Below are positions 29,501-40,002 of a stretch of 64,000 nucleotides of DNA, one piece after another. The notes under the pieces were generated by a model that was given only the letters and a program-made list of their open reading frames with translations, was not told where the DNA came from and did not search any database. Numbering within the stretch: the first letter of the stretch is position 1; every line of letters starts with the position of its first letter. The translations under genes were made by a program, and so were the position numbers. This stretch comes from Gammaproteobacteria bacterium (GTDB lineage: Bacteria > Pseudomonadota > Gammaproteobacteria > DSM-16500), in assembly GCA_013288125.1 (NCBI GenBank), contig JABDCN010000003.1, positions 28,021-92,020 on the forward strand. The letters are read 5' to 3'.

Positions 29501-32242
29501 TTTTGAAAACATCCTGTCTATCAGCATGCCATCTTCACTGAAGAGTTTCAGAAACAGCGTTAAATGTATTGGTTTCTGTTTTCCTAAATAGTCCAAAAAA
29601 GACATATCATCAACCACTTTATCGATCATCAAAGAATTAATCGTTTCTATTTCACTTAAAATTTTCAAGCATAATTTTTCATCTGCTATTTCTTTTGTTG
29701 CAAAATGACGCATTTGAGCCACCAATTGAGATTTTTTATATTCCACAATGCGCCGCTCTAATTCATCCGCATCTCGTATGATTGTTGAATTGGCTCGTTG
29801 ATGATTGATAGGTTGGTTTTTTGTTTTAGGGTTTGTTGCAGGTGGCGCCTGAAATAATAATAGTGATCGTGAAGAAATTATTGTGTCTGTTGCTGGTATT
29901 ATTTCCGATTCAGTCACCGTTTCATTTTCTGTTGCTGGTATTTTCTCTGGTTCTGCCGTCGCTTCATTTTCTACTGCCGGTATTATCTCTGGTTCTATTA
30001 TCGTTTCATTATCTATTGCTAAAATTTTTTCTGGCTCTATTGTCGTTACATTTTCCACTACTGGAATTTCCTCTGGCTCTATCGTCACTTCATCTTCTAC
30101 TACCGACATTTCTTCTATTGTATGTTTTTTTACAAACGGTCCAAAATCTTCTTTTTTTCTTCCTAATCTTCCAACCCATTGCTCTTCAGCCGATTCTATA
30201 TTTCCGTTTTGTATTAAAGTAATCACTAAATTTTCTAATTCTGTCTCTGTCGATTTCTGCGTTATTTCATTATTCAAATTAAACACTGATGCAAATTCAT
30301 GTAATTTTGCCACAAATGCATTCTGGTTCTTCCCTGTCTCACCTGTCTCATCCCAAATAAAACAATATCTTTTATGACGTGTTAACCAATTCAACACTTT
30401 TCTCACTTCTAAAATCATTTCATCGCTGACTTTATGTTCTATTCGCGATTTATTTACCCTAGCTGAATCTTCAAAATTAATTTCTTCAACTATTTTCCCT
30501 AACTGCCTATAAATATCTTTTTTAAATAATCCTCGACACAAAACAAAATCAAATTCTAATCCTTGCGATGCTCCAGGTTCCAAAATTAATACTTTGGTTC
30601 CAAATCTATCTTGCATTGCTTTGTGATATTCCTTCTCAGCAAGAATCACAAATCTTGCTAACTCTTTTTTGTCATCCAGATACGCAAGCATTTTTTTATC
30701 ATTTTCAGTATGAGCATCTTCCGATTCAGTCCAAAATATATTCCCCTCTTTTTTACCTGTTTCTTTTATTGTTTTGTATCCATACTTATCGTCTTCAGAG
30801 AAAGCAGCATGAATAAATAACACTTTATTTATCATGGGAAGTGCCTCATCACCCCGACGACGATTTTTATTTAACACACAGGTTGTCACCACTCTCCCTA
30901 AATTTTCTTTCTTAAGCTGTTTATTCAAAACCATCTCAAATAAAAAACGCTTTGATTTAATGCAATTTTTATCTTGCTTATTATCAATCACAATAACGAC
31001 ATTACCATTAGCACCGAGCGCTATATTGACCATCTCTTGCAGAAAAAGATTATGACCTTCTTCAATATAAGCATACTCCCATAAATCTTTTTTTGACGAA
31101 GCACTAAAAGCGGGATCACTATATAATTCATCTATACCCTCTCGTTTTGTTACTAAATATTCTTTATAACTTTTGACGACTTGCCATAACCATCTTCTTT
31201 GAATCGGATCATCGTAGTAAGTTCTTCCTTCACCTAATGATAAATAATCTTCTAGATCCATTGGAGAAATGAGGGTTAATTCTTGATAAATATGATTGTA
31301 ATTATCTTTATTACTTAAAAACAGAAATTCAGTTTTTCGCTCAGGTTGTTTTTTAAATGCTGAATAATAATCTTTAAACCATGTTTTAAAATGATCCTCA
31401 CCAACATTTTCATATTCATCATCAGGAAGCAAAATAGAATTAACATCATTGCCAAGTTTAAATTCCACCATCTGCTTGTACTTATTATAAACGCTTGAGT
31501 CTCTCCAAGCTTTTATTAATTCATTTAACATGCGCAGATTTTCTTTTGTTGAGACAAGTATTTTCTTACGTTTGTTTTTTATCAAACACACATTATTTTC
31601 TAAGTGTGTAATTAAAGCCAATGACTTTGCCGCTCCCGGCATCCCAATAAAAAAAAGCGGCATTTTTTGATAGGCGTAAGATTCTTGCTTAGCGCTAACA
31701 AACATGATTTTTTTAGAATACAGCAATTGTTTCCATTTTTTATCTTTTTTAAATTCAACTGCTGTTATTGAAAAATTTGCATCACTTCTTTCTTTTAATT
31801 TAGTAAGTATCTCTAGTCTGTGCGCATCAATCCGTCGTTCAACATAAGATCTTGGTTGTTTTAATATGCTGCGCTTATAACGATGACGTCCAAATTGTTG
31901 CAATAAATCTAAAATAGAATATCTATTATCTAGATAATCAACCGAATAATCGACAAATATTAAACGACCCCCATCATGCAACTGCATTCTATAAAAATTA
32001 ACACCAGGTATTTTGGCTGTTGCTTCCACCTTAACTAACGATCGATGATCAGGTTCTTGTAGTCTTTCAAGTATCTCATCTCGATTATTCGCTAAAGCAT
32101 TGCGATTGCTTCCATCATGGATGTAATCCCAAAAAACAACATCACCACCCTCGAAAGTAAATTTAACTGGTTCTTCTTTTTCATCGATGTCTTCATCTAG
32201 GTCTAGTTCTTGCTCATCTAAGTCCTGGTCTTGACGTTGCAC
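26576..32242 (-). CDS. Giant protein: RelE-like start, divergent SF1 helicase core, duplicated helical region
   Basis: 1888 residues, GTG start with an AGGAAAG site, 10 bases after the thioesterase gene. Residues about 66-128 resemble the RelE/ParE-like fold found before some helicases (VNFYRMQLHDGG, then LLQQFGRHRYKRS). Residues 190-632 show UvrD-type SF1 motifs in order: Walker A GMPGAAKS at 200-207 (second Gly replaced by Ala), Walker B YIEEGHNL at 392-399, motif III VIVIDNKQ at 416-423, motif IV LNKNRRRG at 457-464, motif V GASQGLEFDFVLC at 557-569 and motif VI NWLTRHKRYCFI at 618-629. Residues 715-785 are tandem repeats of about 15 residues of the type EPEKIPAxENE. Residues 850-1830 are helical and duplicated. 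The function is unknown; a host-directed role is inference. Confidence 0.85.
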   Translation of the reverse strand: MQRQDQDLDEQELDLDEDIDEKEEPVKFTFEGGDVVFWDYIHDGSNRNALANNRDEILERLQEPDHRSLVKVEATAKIPGVNFYRMQLHDGGRLIFVDYSVDYLDNRYSILDLLQQFGRHRYKRSILKQPRSYVERRIDAHRLEILTKLKERSDANFSITAVEFKKDKKWKQLLYSKKIMFVSAKQESYAYQKMPLFFIGMPGAAKSLALITHLENNVCLIKNKRKKILVSTKENLRMLNELIKAWRDSSVYNKYKQMVEFKLGNDVNSILLPDDEYENVGEDHFKTWFKDYYSAFKKQPERKTEFLFLSNKDNYNHIYQELTLISPMDLEDYLSLGEGRTYYDDPIQRRWLWQVVKSYKEYLVTKREGIDELYSDPAFSASSKKDLWEYAYIEEGHNLFLQEMVNIALGANGNVVIVIDNKQDKNCIKSKRFLFEMVLNKQLKKENLGRVVTTCVLNKNRRRGDEALPMINKVLFIHAAFSEDDKYGYKTIKETGKKEGNIFWTESEDAHTENDKKMLAYLDDKKELARFVILAEKEYHKAMQDRFGTKVLILEPGASQGLEFDFVLCRGLFKKDIYRQLGKIVEEINFEDSARVNKSRIEHKVSDEMILEVRKVLNWLTRHKRYCFIWDETGETGKNQNAFVAKLHEFASVFNLNNEITQKSTETELENLVITLIQNGNIESAEEQWVGRLGRKKEDFGPFVKKHTIEEMSVVEDEVTIEPEEIPVVENVTTIEPEKILAIDNETIIEPEIIPAVENEATAEPEKIPATENETVTESEIIPATDTIISSRSLLLFQAPPATNPKTKNQPINHQRANSTIIRDADELERRIVEYKKSQLVAQMRHFATKEIADEKLCLKILSEIETINSLMIDKVVDDMSFLDYLGKQKPIHLTLFLKLFSEDGMLIDRMFSKSEFNTKVKDNDICLGVALVIFILIQGVKRKDLDPMYKIVQHLSRKTVTSKKHEIETANKILEETVATLTNRVDDHRIPYLYYMIVIPSGIKLLNDILQGNMGMSEKMKVLTCDSICENVSFCTQGTVKTSDANNENYTHISVLHRLYATEQAYPLLMSLYLAYINRVDKLHFVVTNKLWREEAYEEMKSSVPILLTNSIADNGKYPIELLRRSEAGCDFLHFMTSKLGIDWIEKAIEIKDEDMPVFIEENSKEYRLAQSFEKIFYSGPAAISDEEMRLMLDCMVENENIFNVRMYNGDFLFSVIMINGLDIDPRLIQALVDDEPLIDLVAQKLNYFTPACLKDGDQVDAKLMRVLTDLGTNNEWSFQLFHAVLRKYPDLYFSYATLFTLEFNVMEESNDVTVESKKASSSNLADYYLSEHYPLIIMRELFERVLSKSSALSDSQREHLSDSLIMARIAEFLNSEPPNETLCEEIILGQNNLIDLFNYEVYGEGSSDKRSFLNFLLRGKLRDHSNMVLEMIRKNMECLVDQFEENGLLRLAKRKNSIDINLFGVLFWLSYNTRSFLLIDDVFAHVEKKKDNEPEEYNRLMSQLIVHLGKAYEGITQLYALISISEGCVWLERLIEKYKKETLPFIQRTVLNIFQRQNIHSPRISILHMMFALEHAHPLLLMILGDIKANEQQETDPIFFAAPYLLLNQMCPLSTSGHDLFERKETTSYVSVISLMHQSEVGAEILAILSEKKGYEWIQDAVEWDKYKENYEIAQKMEKLFYSYTKNPEMIDLFYEIITKDEKLNHFFELKMFNGKNLFLNMQLVGQGAKLYFSQFVTSQKNFLDLIVKKLIRYDDEAFNILYRLIVADVNPESETLGPEILNAILNDHRKMLFPSQLFDRKPACDKPSMREYLSSALDNKRKGLWITLKSKISKSLDKIPATQTTSTSQIASNSAYASGLTVYSQTRTASSSRGGVSQRARRGRR

Positions 32243-32252
32243 TTCACTTTCC

Positions 32253-32681
32253 TCATTTTGGTTGCTGCAAAATAGCCATAGTCAAACGGGTAACAGAAAC
32301 TAATTTTCCCTCTTCATTTGAGATATTAATTCCCCATACTTGAGTTGTTTTACCTAAATGAAAAGGCCGAGCAATACCTAAAACAAAACCTTCTCGTACT
32401 GAACGAATATGGTTCGTATTAATATCCAATCCCACACAATAATATTGTTGATCATCGACGCAAAATTGCGCGGCCGTACTGCCAATTGTTTCTGCCAAGA
32501 CACAAGATGCCCCGCCATGCATGATCCCCAACGGTTGTCTTGTGCGCTCATTGACCGGCATGCGAGCGCTTAAAAAATCATCACCTAACTCGACAAATTC
32601 AATACCTAAAAATTCTGGCATCGATTGTTTCGCTCGATCATTGACGATTTTCAAACTAATATTACTTTGCCAAATTTTCAC
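32253..32681 (-). CDS. Hotdog-fold acyl-CoA thioesterase, YdiI/MenI-like
   Basis: 142-residue single hotdog domain close in pattern to E. coli YdiI (DHNA-CoA hydrolase, menaquinone pathway) and EntH. The signature PLGIMHGGASCVLAETIGS occupies residues 50-68, with the catalytic glutamate at E64, followed by VGLDINTNHIRSVREG and LHLG-like PFHLGKTTQVW. The substrate cannot be fixed from sequence: menaquinone synthesis or general acyl-CoA proofreading are both possible. It is followed within 10 bases by the giant gene and probably shares its transcript. Confidence 0.85.
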   Translation of the reverse strand: MKIWQSNISLKIVNDRAKQSMPEFLGIEFVELGDDFLSARMPVNERTRQPLGIMHGGASCVLAETIGSTAAQFCVDDQQYYCVGLDINTNHIRSVREGFVLGIARPFHLGKTTQVWGINISNEEGKLVSVTRLTMAILQQPK

Positions 32682-32744
32682 CTGTTTTACCTCCCGGTTA
32701 TTTTTCTCTATAATGCGTCACTATTCGTTATTGCAAATAAACTA

Positions 32745-32879
32745 TAACTTAACGCTATACTCAGACCTGTCGTCCCGCGGCTTGTCCGCGGGATCCAGCA
32801 AAGTCCTGTATATTTTACTTTATTCCTGGATCCCGCGGACAAGCCGCGGGACGACAGGTCTGAGTATAGCGTTAAGTTA
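32745..32879. repeat. 54-base perfect palindrome, family C (GTCCCGCGGCTTGTCC type)
   Basis: Arms 32745-32798 and 32826-32879 are exact reverse complements around a 27-base loop. The core of each arm is itself palindromic (CCCGCGG...CCGCGGG). It separates the divergent thioesterase and tolC genes. Apparent ORFs on both strands here are products of the symmetry. No second copy was seen in this window. Confidence 0.92.
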
Positions 32880-32936
32880 CAGATTACTAACGACAATAAT
32901 ATTCAATTGGTACATTATTTTAGTAGAAAATTTATC

Positions 32937-35107
<2,171 letters not shown>

Positions 35108-35137
35108 GAGACTCAGCAAATCTATCATATTTCGGAG

Positions 35138-35143
35138 TATAAT
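35138..35143 (+). promoter_or_regulatory. Possible -10 box of the malic enzyme gene
   Basis: A perfect TATAAT lies 30 bases before the start codon. No good -35 is seen at the right distance, so the promoter may depend on an activator. Confidence 0.35.
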
Positions 35144-35172
35144 AATATTATCCCCAAAACGGGCCTATCACT

Positions 35173-36882
35173 ATGCATAAATTCGACATCATTTATGATG
35201 ATCAAGGCACCCCAATCGCGATTGAAACCGCCTTAACTGGCAATGATTTACTCAATACTTCCAAATTAAACAAAGGCTGTGCTTTTACCAACGCAGAGCG
35301 CGACATGTTTGATCTCACAGGGTTACTACCTAATCAAGTTGAAACATTAGAACAACAAGTTGCACGCATGTCTATGCAATACAAAGAACATGTCAGCAAT
35401 TTGGGAAAACATATTTATTTAAATGTCTTGCATGATTACAACGAAACACTTTTTTATCGTTTAGTGAGTGAACATCTCGAAGAAATGCTACCGATTATTT
35501 ATACACCAACAGTAGGCGATGCCGTGCAACGTTTTAGTTTAGAATTACGCAAACCTAAAGGACTTTATATTTGTTATCAAGATCGTCATCGCATCAATGA
35601 AATTATTGATCAACGCTCACCTTCTCCCGTTGACCTTTCTGTCGTGACGGATGGTGAAGCTGTGTTAGGCATTGGTGATCAAGGGATTGGCGGTATCAAT
35701 ATTTCAATTGCAAAAGGAATGGTATATACCTTATGCGGCGGATTGTCTCCTCATCGTTTTTTACCTATTCAATTAGACGTGGGAACAAACAATCCTCAAT
35801 TATTAAATGATCCCATGTATTTAGGTTGGCGACATGAACGTATTGTCGGTCAAGCTTATGATGACTTTATTGATTTGTTTGTCACAACATTAACAAAAAA
35901 ATTTCCGCATATTTTTTTACATTGGGAAGATATGGGGCGTGATAATGCACGTCGTATTTTAAATCGTTATCGCGATCAAATTTGTACTTTCAATGGAGAT
36001 AGACAAGGGACCGGTGTAGTAGCACTTGCTTGTGTATTAGCCGGTATAAAAGCGAGTGGTCTATCACTGACTGATCATCGTATTGTCATCATGGGTGCAG
36101 GTACAGCAGGGATTGGTATTGCAGATCAAATGATCGATGCATTGAAACGTGCCGGTATCAAAGAAAAAAAAGCATATGAACATTTTTGGTTAATTGATAA
36201 AAATGGATTGTTAACAACCGCATCAGAATTACAACCCTTCCAAGTTCCTTATGCAAGACAACATAAAGAAATTGCAACATGGACACTACGCGATGCCTCT
36301 CACATTGATTTATATGACGTCGTAAAACAAATTCATCCTACTATTTTAATTGGCTGCTCAACGTCAAGAGGTGCATTCACGGAAGAAATTGTGAAAGAAA
36401 TGCTGTCTACAACAAAACGTCCTATCATTATGCCACTTTCAAATCCAACCGCTTTAGCAGAAGCCACGCCAATTGATTTATTACAATGGACAAATGGTAA
36501 AGCCATTATTGCAACTGGCAGTCCTTTTCCTGATGTGATTTATGACAATAAAACCTATCGCATTGCACAAAGTAATAATGCGCTTGCTTTTCCAGGTATA
36601 GGACTAGGTGCGATTGCTGCCAAAGCTGAGTTAGTCACTGATGATATGCTCTGGGCTGCAACCCAAGCATTAAGCCAATGCTCGCCAGCTGATCAAGATG
36701 AATCAGCGCCTTTACTACCTAAATTATCTCATGCAAAAGAAGTGAGTAAACGCGTTGCATTAGCCGTGGCTGAAGAGGCGCGTAAAGAAGGACTTTCGCA
36801 TCTGCCTAATGATATTGATTTGATAAAAGAGATTGAAAAAACAATGTGGGAATTGAAATATTATCCATATAGGAAAAGCTAA
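35173..36882 (+). CDS. maeA: NAD-dependent malic enzyme (MaeA/SfcA type)
   Basis: Oxidatively decarboxylates malate to pyruvate, linking the TCA cycle to pyruvate. The 569 residues belong to the large-subunit malic enzyme type: YTPTVGDAVQRF near 112, DRQGTGVVALACVLAG after the substrate site, Rossmann motif IVIMGAGTAGIGIADQM, and the conserved late segments PLSNPTALAEATP and FPGIGLGAIAAKA. It is an anaplerotic or gluconeogenic enzyme, useful for growth on host amino acids; that ecological reading is inference. Confidence 0.95.
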   Translation: MHKFDIIYDDQGTPIAIETALTGNDLLNTSKLNKGCAFTNAERDMFDLTGLLPNQVETLEQQVARMSMQYKEHVSNLGKHIYLNVLHDYNETLFYRLVSEHLEEMLPIIYTPTVGDAVQRFSLELRKPKGLYICYQDRHRINEIIDQRSPSPVDLSVVTDGEAVLGIGDQGIGGINISIAKGMVYTLCGGLSPHRFLPIQLDVGTNNPQLLNDPMYLGWRHERIVGQAYDDFIDLFVTTLTKKFPHIFLHWEDMGRDNARRILNRYRDQICTFNGDRQGTGVVALACVLAGIKASGLSLTDHRIVIMGAGTAGIGIADQMIDALKRAGIKEKKAYEHFWLIDKNGLLTTASELQPFQVPYARQHKEIATWTLRDASHIDLYDVVKQIHPTILIGCSTSRGAFTEEIVKEMLSTTKRPIIMPLSNPTALAEATPIDLLQWTNGKAIIATGSPFPDVIYDNKTYRIAQSNNALAFPGIGLGAIAAKAELVTDDMLWAATQALSQCSPADQDESAPLLPKLSHAKEVSKRVALAVAEEARKEGLSHLPNDIDLIKEIEKTMWELKYYPYRKS

Positions 36883-36887
36883 AAACA

Positions 36888-37048
36888 CCTCCTCTCCCTA
36901 ACCCTCTCCTCCACAAAAAACGTGGAGGAGAGGGAGCCTTCTAATTAAAACTTTGAACAAGTACAAAAATATACTATGTGCCAGGCAACTCTAGGACTGT
37001 CCCCTCTCCTCCATGTTTTTTGTGGAGGAGAGGGTTAGGGAGAGGAGG
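36888..37048. repeat. Palindromic repeat, family E (CCCTCTCCTCCAC type), double hairpin
   Basis: Two small hairpins (36902-36934 and 37002-37033, arms near CCCTCTCCTCCAC/GTGGAGGAGAGGG) are themselves the arms of a larger inverted repeat, 36888-36914 against 37022-37047. The waaA stop codon (36991-36993) and its last 16 or so codons fall inside. A diverged relative is at 46865-47006. Confidence 0.88.
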
Positions 37049-38292
37049 CGATTCAATTCATTTAACTGCTTCGCCAATGCCCCGCGATTTGCCGCAACCA
37101 CTTGCAATGCACGTTCACCCATCTGCAATCTTTCATCAGCATCTTTCATCCAAACAATTAACTGGTTCGACAATGACGCAGCATCATGCACTTTAACCAT
37201 GGCATTTGCTGAAAAAAATAATTCACTAATCTCAGCAAAATTAAATAAATGCGGCCCAGTTACAATTGGTTTTTGTAACGCACCAGGTTCCAACATATTA
37301 TGACCACCGCGAGGAATCAAACTTCCACCCACGAATGCCACATCAGCTGCACCATACAATGATAATAATTCTCCCATCGTATCGCCTAAATAAACGGCTA
37401 TTTCTTCAGTACATTTTTCTTGTTTACTGCGACGCGCTGTCATAAAGGATTGTTGACATAACGCTGCAATTGCATCAAAACGATTGGCATGACGTGGCAC
37501 TAAAATTAATAAAGCATGCGGATTTATTTCGCGTAATTGTTGATGCGCTGCAAGAACAATTTCTTCCTCTCCTTCATGCGTACTCGCCGCAATCCAAACA
37601 AAACGATTTTCACCTAATGATTCACGTAGCGTTTTACTTTTTTCAATTAAATTATCTGGTAAAACTAAATCAAATTTAATATTACCTGTAACAATCGTAC
37701 GATCTTCTTTCGCCCCTAATGCCATCAATCTTTTTGCATCAACTTCACCATGTGCTGCAATTAAAGTTAAATCTTCAAGCATTTGCCGCGCTAAAGGCTG
37801 TATCCGTTCATACCCTTTTGCTGATTTAGCTGACAGTCTCGCATTCACCAAACAAACAGGAATATGTTGATGCGCACATTCTGCCAATAAAGTAGGCCAC
37901 AATTCTGTTTCCATGATAATACCAATGCGTGGCCGCATGGCTTTTAAAAATCGTTTTACACCAAATGAAAAATCATAAGGCAGATACACATGTTTTACAC
38001 TGTCACCGAAGGCAATTTTGACGCGTTCTGAGCCAGTTGGCGTCATGGTCGTGACCAAGAAAGGGATGTTGGGATAATGCGTTTTAAGCGCTTTAATGAG
38101 TGGAACTGCGGCCAATGTTTCACCCATCGACACAGCATGTATCCAAATACAATGATCTAATTGGAAAGGATAAAAGCCCAGACGTTCGCCAAAACGCTGA
38201 CGATAAGCAGGCTCTCGACGCGACTTCCAACATAATCTGATAAAAATCAAGGGCAAAGCAAAATAAAAAAGGATTTTGTATAAAATACGCAC
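36991..38292 (-). CDS. waaA: 3-deoxy-D-manno-octulosonic acid (Kdo) transferase
   Basis: WaaA attaches Kdo to lipid IVA at the inner membrane, the first core-LPS step. A membrane anchor lies at residues 2-20, then YRQRFGERLGFY, HAVSMGETLAAVPLIKAL, the GT-B fold and the late motif GGSLIPRGGHNMLEP. The tail LSLTLSSTKNMEERGQS is encoded by palindromic repeat E, which also provides the stop, so the native C-terminus has been replaced or extended. Together with hldE downstream on the other strand it shows that a Kdo/heptose core is made. Confidence 0.95.
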   Translation of the reverse strand: MRILYKILFYFALPLIFIRLCWKSRREPAYRQRFGERLGFYPFQLDHCIWIHAVSMGETLAAVPLIKALKTHYPNIPFLVTTMTPTGSERVKIAFGDSVKHVYLPYDFSFGVKRFLKAMRPRIGIIMETELWPTLLAECAHQHIPVCLVNARLSAKSAKGYERIQPLARQMLEDLTLIAAHGEVDAKRLMALGAKEDRTIVTGNIKFDLVLPDNLIEKSKTLRESLGENRFVWIAASTHEGEEEIVLAAHQQLREINPHALLILVPRHANRFDAIAALCQQSFMTARRSKQEKCTEEIAVYLGDTMGELLSLYGAADVAFVGGSLIPRGGHNMLEPGALQKPIVTGPHLFNFAEISELFFSANAMVKVHDAASLSNQLIVWMKDADERLQMGERALQVVAANRGALAKQLNELNRLLSLTLSSTKNMEERGQS

Positions 38293-38382
38293 GCTTAATC
38301 CACTCTCTCAAAAAGAGAGTCATGTTGCGCGATGCTAAAAAGATTTGCAAGCACAAAGCATAGCGACAGGCTATGAAGCATC

Positions 38383-38460
38383 AGGTATTCCCGCTAAGAA
38401 GCGCGGGAATACCTTTCCTGTTTATATGCTGCGCAAAAGCAAAGCTTTCGCTGGCATGAC
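38383..38460. repeat. Repeat, family D (AGGTATTCCCGCTAAGAAGC type)
   Basis: It holds a hairpin AGGTATTCCCGC/GCGGGAATACCT, then TTCCTGTTTATATGCTGCGC and AAAGCAAAGCTTTCGCTGGC. The same unit appears inverted at 50914-50986, and its right end (CTTTCGCTGGCATGAC) recurs inside mutL near 47660-47685. It lies between divergent waaA and hldE. Confidence 0.85.
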
Positions 38461-38541
38461 ACTTGGCATATGTCAATGCACTTTCTCTACTTCTCTGACC
38501 TGGCAATTAATGCTAAAATTCCGCAACTTTTATGATCTGTG

Positions 38542-40002
38542 ATGTCAAATACTATGCTGCATCTTGTACCCAAAACATTACCCGAATTTAGTAAAGCTTC
38601 AATCTTAGTGATAGGCGATATCATGCTGGACCGCTATTGGTTTGGCGATACACAACGTATCTCACCAGAAGCCCCTGTCCCTATCGTCAAAATTAATGGC
38701 ATCGATAATCGTCCTGGTGGTGCAGGTAATGTCGCTTTGAATATTGCCGCATTAGGCGGAAATACAATATTACTTGGTGTGACAGGCGATGATGAAGCTG
38801 CTGATCGATTAACACAACAACTCGAAGCTGCTTGCGTCACACCAGCTTTTTGTCGCGTAAAAACCATTTCCACCTTAATTAAATTACGCGTCATCAGTCA
38901 ACGTCAACAACTGATCCGTTTAGATTTTGAAGAAAAACGCTTAACTGCACCAGACAATGTCTTAGTCGATCAATATAAAAAATATTTAACGCAAGTAAAA
39001 TTAGTCATTTTGTCAGATTACAACAAAGGCACATTATCTGATCCACAATTATTTATTCAACTTGCACGTGAAGCTGGCATTCCTGTTTTAGTCGATCCTA
39101 AAGGAAATAATTTTAATATTTATCGACAAGCCACCATCATCACACCCAATTTAAAAGAATTTGAAGCGATCGTTGGACATTGTGAAAACGAACAAACCTT
39201 AATAGAAAAAGGTCGAGAATTACTAACGCAATATCAAATTGAAACCTTAATTGTAACGCGCGGTGATCGCGGCATAACACTCATTCAAGCGAATGAAACC
39301 GCACATTTTCCTGCTTTTGCACGTGAGGTTTTAGATGTCACTGGTGCAGGCGATACAGTCATTAGCACCTTAGGCACCGCCATTGCGGCAGACATGGATA
39401 TTACAAATGCAACTTCGCTTGCGAATCTCGCCGCCAGTATTGCAGTTGGTAAGTTAGGCGCGACAACCGTCAGCTTGCCAGAATTAGAAGCTGCTCTGCA
39501 TAATAAAAAAGATTTTTTAACTGGCATTGTCAATGAAGACCAACTCTTACAAGCCATTAATAAAGCACGATCACAAAATAAAAAAATTATTTTTACGAAT
39601 GGTTGTTACGATATTTTGCATGCCGGTCATGTGGTTTCTTTACAATTAGCAAAACAATTAGGTGATTATCTGATTGTTGCTGTCAATACAGATGAATCTA
39701 TTCGTCAATTAAAAGGCCCTAATCGACCCATTAATCACTTAAATCATCGCATGACAGTTCTTGCTGGACTTGGCGTTGTCGATTGGGTCATTCCTTTTGC
39801 TGATGAAACACCAGAACGTTTACTGCGATTATTACAGCCTGATGTGTTAGTGAAAGGCGGTGATTATCAATTAAACGGTGTCGTGGGTGCTGATATTGTT
39901 CGCGCTTATGGCGGCGAAGTTCGCATTGTGGATAGTCAAATCACTTCCAGCACACGCATCATTGAACGTATCAAACAAGGAGAAGCAGCCGATGGCAGTT
40001 AG
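38542..40002 (+). CDS. hldE: Bifunctional heptose-7-phosphate kinase / heptose-1-phosphate adenylyltransferase
   Basis: HldE carries out two steps toward ADP-heptose for the LPS core: kinase (about residues 1-320; GGAGNVALNIAALGG, DVTGAGDTVIST) and nucleotidyltransferase (about 345-480; FTNGCYDILHAGHVVSLQ with the HxGH site). The start is placed at ATG 38542; a GTG one codon earlier and an ATG four codons later are alternatives, and no clear ribosome-binding site is seen. The 486 residues match the fused gammaproteobacterial form. The 3' end overlaps gmk by 11 bases. Confidence 0.95.
   Translation: MSNTMLHLVPKTLPEFSKASILVIGDIMLDRYWFGDTQRISPEAPVPIVKINGIDNRPGGAGNVALNIAALGGNTILLGVTGDDEAADRLTQQLEAACVTPAFCRVKTISTLIKLRVISQRQQLIRLDFEEKRLTAPDNVLVDQYKKYLTQVKLVILSDYNKGTLSDPQLFIQLAREAGIPVLVDPKGNNFNIYRQATIITPNLKEFEAIVGHCENEQTLIEKGRELLTQYQIETLIVTRGDRGITLIQANETAHFPAFAREVLDVTGAGDTVISTLGTAIAADMDITNATSLANLAASIAVGKLGATTVSLPELEAALHNKKDFLTGIVNEDQLLQAINKARSQNKKIIFTNGCYDILHAGHVVSLQLAKQLGDYLIVAVNTDESIRQLKGPNRPINHLNHRMTVLAGLGVVDWVIPFADETPERLLRLLQPDVLVKGGDYQLNGVVGADIVRAYGGEVRIVDSQITSSTRIIERIKQGEAADGS

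Noticed and set aside
38345-38542. 65-codon open frame upstream of hldE
   Set aside because: Mostly repeat D sequence; no ribosome-binding site. Noted only as a repeat-encoded frame.
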